A DNA stretch of 33,018 bases from Mycoplasmopsis primatum ATCC 25948 (lineage in GTDB: Bacteria > Bacillota_I > Bacilli_A > Mycoplasmatales > Metamycoplasmataceae): contig NZ_JNJV01000007.1 in NCBI RefSeq assembly GCF_000702785.1, positions 1-33,018 on the forward strand. The letters run 5' to 3'. The notes under the pieces were generated by a model, which saw only the letters and a program-made list of their open reading frames with translations, did not search any database and had not been told where the DNA came from. The position numbers were made by a program, and so were the translations under genes. Below, piece after piece: positions 30,127 through 33,018 of the stretch; positions within the stretch are counted from its first letter, which is position 1; every line of letters begins with the position of its first letter.

Positions 30127-30149
30127 AGTAGGAATTCAGCGTTCCTACT
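30127..30149 (-). terminator. Terminator-like hairpin upstream of oppA
   Basis: A perfect 8-bp stem AGTAGGAA/TTCCTACT with a 7-base loop is followed on the minus strand by TTTATTTTTAT. It lies 130 bases before oppA. It would end a short transcript begun near 30295 or attenuate oppA transcription begun further upstream. Confidence 0.55.
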
Positions 30150-30179
30150 ATTTAAATTAAACTATTAATGAGTGTAAAT

Positions 30180-30287
30180 TTATTTAGATACCGTAATATG
30201 TAGGAACTTATAGCAAAAATTCATTAAGTTAGAGTTCTTAATGATAATCATTGCAAATCTATTCATATATTGGTAATTTGTATTCAT
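30180..30287 (-). CDS. Possible 35-residue small protein or small RNA unit
   Basis: An open frame of 35 codons (MNTNYQYMNRFAM... ending TVSK) lies between a TATAAT box (9 bases before its ATG) and the hairpin at 30127-30149. The spacing of TATAAT to ATG is the same as for the 161-residue membrane protein gene. A frame this long is expected by chance fairly often in such AT-rich DNA, so the unit may instead be a non-coding RNA of about 165 bases. No similarity is recognised. Confidence 0.25.
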   Translation of the reverse strand: MNTNYQYMNRFAMIIIKNSNLMNFCYKFLHITVSK

Positions 30288-30296
30288 AACGCTATT

Positions 30297-30302
30297 ATTA
30301 TA
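30297..30302 (-). promoter_or_regulatory. -10 element upstream of oppA
   Basis: TATAAT on the minus strand, with TTCTTG 17 bases upstream as a weak -35. It could drive the small unit described at 30180-30287, or the opp operon if the hairpin at 30127-30149 is read through. Closer AT-rich -10 candidates for oppA exist around 30030-30060 but none is clear. Confidence 0.4.
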
Positions 30303-30391
30303 AAATAAAAAAATAAAACCAAGAAAAAATATTTTGCCAAAAAAGATGGACATAAAACCTAATTTGACACATCAAAATCAGGTGCGAATGA

Positions 30392-30432
30392 GAGAATTTT
30401 TTGCATATTTTTTATTCAAACTGAAAATTCTC
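30392..30432. repeat. Inverted repeat in the oppA upstream region
   Basis: GAGAATTTT and AAAATTCTC form a perfect 9-bp inverted repeat with a 23-base spacer, between the divergent oppA and membrane-protein genes. It could be a regulator site or a stem-loop. The remainder of 29995-30637 is AT-rich with no further gene. Confidence 0.35.
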
Positions 30433-30594
30433 ACATAATTTATTTATATATAATATTTGTATAAATCTTATTAACATTTATTTGTAAAATAAATATGAAA
30501 AATAACAACTGTGTTTTTGGGATTTTTGGTGAGGAATTAATTATCTAAATCTATTCCCAAAATTTTAATTTAAGTGTTTAGAATAAATGTTTAA

Positions 30595-30600
30595 TATAAT
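30595..30600 (+). promoter_or_regulatory. -10 element of the four-segment membrane protein gene
   Basis: TATAAT 37 bases before the ATG; GATGAGG around 30621-30627 is a weak ribosome binding site. An inverted repeat TTTTGGGA/TCCCAAAA flanks the segment 30515-30563 upstream. Confidence 0.45.
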
Positions 30601-30637
30601 ATTAGCATGTATATAAATATGTGATGAGGCAGAATTT

Positions 30638-31540
30638 ATGAAGTATAAACCCATACAAAATAATCAAACAATTGAGATAGTCCAAAGTAATAGGGATATA
30701 ACTTTTGCTAAAACAGCCTCGAAAGTATATCAAGATCCTAAACATCAATTTTCACCTAGAATTTATAAAGTAATACGGTCAGAAAAACTACTAAAAATTA
30801 CTATTATGGTTATCTCTTTTTCTATCACTTTGCTAAGTATTTTAGCTTTTATATTAGCATGATATAAAGTGGCTCCATTCAATAGTGATCAAGATAGCCC
30901 TTTAATTGGTTATTTAGTGCTTTTTGGAATAACTGGTTTTTTATCACTAGCAGTAGGAATTAAAAATGCTATTGAAAATGTGCAATGAACTCATACCATA
31001 CAAAGATATCGTGATGCTATTTCAGCTGGTGATTACACATCAAGCACTACATTTCACATTGTATATAGAAAAATCATATTAAAGGATATTAATTTGCTTT
31101 GAATATTGATTTTCATTCTTACATATTTAGGTTTATTTACCTTAATAGTTTTTGGTCTTCATAAATCTGGCCCATGAGAAGCGGGCAGTAAGGAAGGTTC
31201 GGTGTACTTGAATTTAGATTGGCCAAAATGATTGGACGCCAGCTTTAAAAACACACCTTTATTTTGTTTAATTAATGTCATCATTATGGCATCATTAATA
31301 GCAGGATATATAATTATCAAATTATTTGATAAAAAAAGATTAATTGACATCGGTGACTTTCTTGGCGAAAGATCGGTAGAGATCCAAGAACAAATTGAGC
31401 AAGCTAAAAAAGACAGAAATAAAATGTGACTAAGAATATATCTTGTAGTTGTGGTGCTAACTATACTATTACCACTTGCTCTTTTGCTAGTCGCTATTTG
31501 AAAAGGACTTATTCGCAGAAAAAAAGCAGTAACAGGTTAG
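30638..31540 (+). CDS. Four-segment membrane protein, possibly of the MSC_0882 family
   Basis: A 300-residue integral membrane protein of unknown function. A soluble N-terminal part of about 50 residues is followed by membrane segments at about 54-75, 87-106, 148-170, 206-227 and 267-288. Between the last two lies a charged stretch with SVEIQEQIEQAKKDRNK, probably helical. The layout and size recall the MSC_0882-type membrane proteins of mycoplasmas, but this is not certain. UGA encodes several Trp residues, so standard-code translation would break it into pieces. It is divergent from the opp operon and has its own promoter and terminator. Confidence 0.75.
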
Positions 31541-31557
31541 AATAAATTAATAGAAGT

Positions 31558-31590
31558 GCATAGTTATTTTTATAACTATGCTTTTTATTT
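31558..31590 (+). terminator. Terminator of the four-segment membrane protein gene
   Basis: A perfect 10-bp stem GCATAGTTAT/ATAACTATGC with loop TTTT followed by TTTTTATTTT. Confidence 0.85.
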
Positions 31591-31649
31591 TGCTTTTGTT
31601 ATGCATAAATTAAATTCTTAAATGTAAATTATTTAAATATAATTATTAC

Positions 31650-31670
31650 TATAATAGATCTTAAAGGAGA
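31650..31670 (+). promoter_or_regulatory. -10 element and ribosome binding site of the DJ-1/PfpI gene
   Basis: TATAAT at 31650-31655 and AAAGGAGA at 31663-31670. The ribosome binding site abuts the first ATG (31671) but is correctly spaced from the second (31677), which decides the start. Confidence 0.55.
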
Positions 31671-31676
31671 ATGAAT

Positions 31677-32225
31677 ATGAAATTATTAGTTTTAGTCCAT
31701 AATAATTTTAATGATATGGAATTAGTATCAGTGTTAAGTGTATTTAACAAATCTGGTCAATTTGAAGAAGTTGAATATCATAACCCTAGCTATTCAGAAG
31801 CCAATGGGCAACATGGTGTTGTGAAGATGACACTACACAAAAGAATTAAATTTGATGATTACGATGCAATCTTCATTCCTGGCGGAGCAGGTGCTCAAGA
31901 ATTAAGAAATGATAAGGAATCAATAGAATTAATTAAAAAATTCAAAGACGCCGGTAAATACATTTTTGCAATTTGTGATGCGCCAAATGTTTTATTTGAA
32001 AACGGTATCATTGATAATGAAACTGTTTATAGTTCATATCCAATTTCATACATTGATACAAATTCGGGAAAACTTAGAAATGAAGCACAGGCTACAAACC
32101 ATGGAAAAATCTTTACAGGTAAAGCTCCTGCATCATCTGTTGCTTTTGCTTTATTAGTTATTAAAATTCTTTTTGGACAAGAAAAACATGATAGCCTTAA
32201 AAAAGCCCTTTATGGAGATAGATAA
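31677..32225 (+). CDS. DJ-1/PfpI-family protein
   Basis: A 182-residue single-domain protein of the class I glutamine amidotransferase-like fold. The N-terminal strand is KLLVLVHNNFNDMELV with Glu in the position used by DJ-1, FIPGGAGAQELR precedes the nucleophile elbow FAICDAPNVL with the reactive Cys, and ATNHGKIFTGKAPASS with the family's downstream conserved region follows. Members act as glyoxalase III/deglycase-like enzymes, redox-sensitive chaperones or proteases; the sequence does not decide. The start at 31677 is preferred over 31671 because AAAGGAGA is too close to the latter. Confidence 0.9.
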   Translation: MKLLVLVHNNFNDMELVSVLSVFNKSGQFEEVEYHNPSYSEANGQHGVVKMTLHKRIKFDDYDAIFIPGGAGAQELRNDKESIELIKKFKDAGKYIFAICDAPNVLFENGIIDNETVYSSYPISYIDTNSGKLRNEAQATNHGKIFTGKAPASSVAFALLVIKILFGQEKHDSLKKALYGDR

Positions 32226-32236
32226 TTTGCTAAATT

Positions 32237-32270
32237 AAAACCAAGCTAAAATTTAGCTTGGTTTTTATTA
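32237..32270. terminator. Bidirectional terminator between the DJ-1/PfpI gene and rpmB
   Basis: A long stem AAAACCAAGCTAA/TTAGCTTGGTTTT with a very small loop lies between the convergent genes, with T residues following on the plus strand and A residues preceding for the minus strand. Confidence 0.85.
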
Positions 32271-32282
32271 TTTTCTTAAAAT

Positions 32283-32489
32283 TTAAACTCCTGCTGATAA
32301 AAGGCCTTTACGTTTAAGTGTTTTAATTGTTTTAGCACTAACTTTTAATGTTGTAGGGGTTCCATCTGAATTAGTAATAGTAATTTTTTGTAAATTTACA
32401 TTAAATGTTCTCTTAGTTGCAATCATTGAGTGAGAACGTTTATTACCAACAAGAGGGCCTTTGCCGTTTAATTGATCTCTTCTTGCCAT
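32283..32489 (-). CDS. rpmB: 50S ribosomal protein L28
   Basis: A 68-residue basic protein of the large ribosomal subunit. [21 protein letters not shown] corresponds to the L28 N-terminus (cut here to its clear part [19 protein letters not shown]), followed by [13 protein letters not shown] and the C-terminal [13 protein letters not shown]. The CxxC zinc motifs of some L28 proteins are absent, so it is the zinc-free form. AAGGAGCAAAT precedes the ATG at 32489, which decides the start over an upstream in-frame ATG at 32534. Confidence 0.95.
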   Translation of the reverse strand: MARRDQLNGKGPLVGNKRSHSMIATKRTFNVNLQKITITNSDGTPTTLKVSAKTIKTLKRKGLLSAGV

Positions 32490-33018
32490 ATTTGCTCCTT
32501 TCATAATACTATTTAATATTGCTATATGATACAAATTTATAAAATCTATTTTATCATATAATGCGATTTTAAAAATAAAAAAATAGGTGGTTGTTAGTGG
32601 ATTTATAAAGATGAATATTTTTATTTCATCAATAGCAATTTTTTGTTATTTGCCTGTAAAACAGTCGTTTCTATAAAAATTACAGTTTGTTATTTTGAAA
32701 TTATATTTTTGTAACATTAATAAAATCATATTTAATATAACACCATATACTGTTTGAAAATATAGTCTATGTCTCTTGTGTTAATAAAAAAATAAAAACG
32801 CGTATGAAATAATGAAATTAGCCATGAACATTAAGATTCCTATCAAAAGCAGATAAGATTAGTAAGTAAAAAATATAGAAATAATGAAAAAGTGAATCAT
32901 TGCTTTGAATATTAAACTAGGACAAAAAAATTAGACTCAAATTAAAGTATTTTTGATATAAACATCTCACAATTCATGGGGTGTTTTTGTACTAATTTAA
33001 ATTATGCCAATATAAAAC
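32490..33018. other. Gene-poor right end
   Basis: About 530 bp without a convincing gene: frames longer than about 25 codons are absent or lack start signals on both strands. The first part holds the rpmB promoter (AT-rich, no clear hexamers). The rest may be decayed sequence or the flank of another element beyond the window. Confidence 0.5.
32960..32989 (+). terminator. Terminator-like hairpin at the right end
   Basis: AAACATCTCA pairs with TGGGGTGTTT over 10 bp (three G-U pairs) around loop CAATTCA, followed by T residues on the plus strand. No plus-strand gene precedes it. On the minus strand the stem has Watson-Crick mismatches, so the plus orientation is favoured. Confidence 0.4.

Noticed and set aside
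31159-31350. 63-residue minus-strand frame
   Set aside because: It is antisense to the four-segment membrane protein gene and lacks start signals.
1-33018. tRNA genes or CRISPR arrays
   Set aside because: I saw no tRNA-like T-loop with matching arms and no regularly spaced direct repeats.

Overview
The window looks like a chromosomal segment of a wall-less mollicute, probably a Mycoplasma/Mycoplasmopsis of the hominis group and perhaps close to M. agalactiae or M. bovis (inference; no rRNA is present). The evidence is very low GC, UGA read as tryptophan in nearly every gene (conserved domains run through in-frame TGA), prolipoproteins with short lipoboxes, and an OppF with the very large insertion known from mycoplasmas. 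Coordinates assume translation table 4, so many genes that look broken under the standard code are intact here.

Left edge (1-488): the 5' end of an IS1634-like transposase on the minus strand, separated from ptsI by three intrinsic terminators. Next are ptsI (PTS enzyme I, minus) and a divergent RpiR-family regulator (plus). A long minus-strand operon (9746 down to 3131) follows: a phosphotriesterase-family lactonase, ulaA-ulaB-ulaC (ascorbate-type PTS), ulaD-ulaE-ulaF (catabolism to D-xylulose 5-phosphate) and an unknown 156-residue protein. A strong inverted repeat sits in the leader of this operon. Enzyme I and the RpiR regulator fit as energiser and possible controller of the system. No UlaG homologue is present; the lactonase sits where UlaG would be needed.

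Middle (10126-16112): a divergent HAD phosphatase, a nitroreductase, a bleomycin-hydrolase-type peptidase C, then a minus-strand cluster nadE - YebC/TACO1-like gene - ZIP metal transporter.

Surface and transport region (16110-29994, all minus): a transglutaminase-like lipoprotein, a YitT/DUF2179 membrane protein, a small two-segment membrane protein, and a complete opp oligopeptide ABC operon oppA-B-C-D-F, whose last gene overlaps a further lipoprotein.

Right end (29995-33018): a 640-bp gap with a possible small transcription unit (promoter, 35-codon ORF or RNA, terminator), a four-segment membrane protein, a DJ-1/PfpI protein, ribosomal protein L28, and about 530 bp without a convincing gene that ends in a terminator-like hairpin. 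No tRNA, rRNA or CRISPR array was found. Several genes (transposase, rpiR, yitT, the 161-residue protein) have TATAAT 6-9 bp before the ATG and no Shine-Dalgarno, which suggests leaderless mRNAs.
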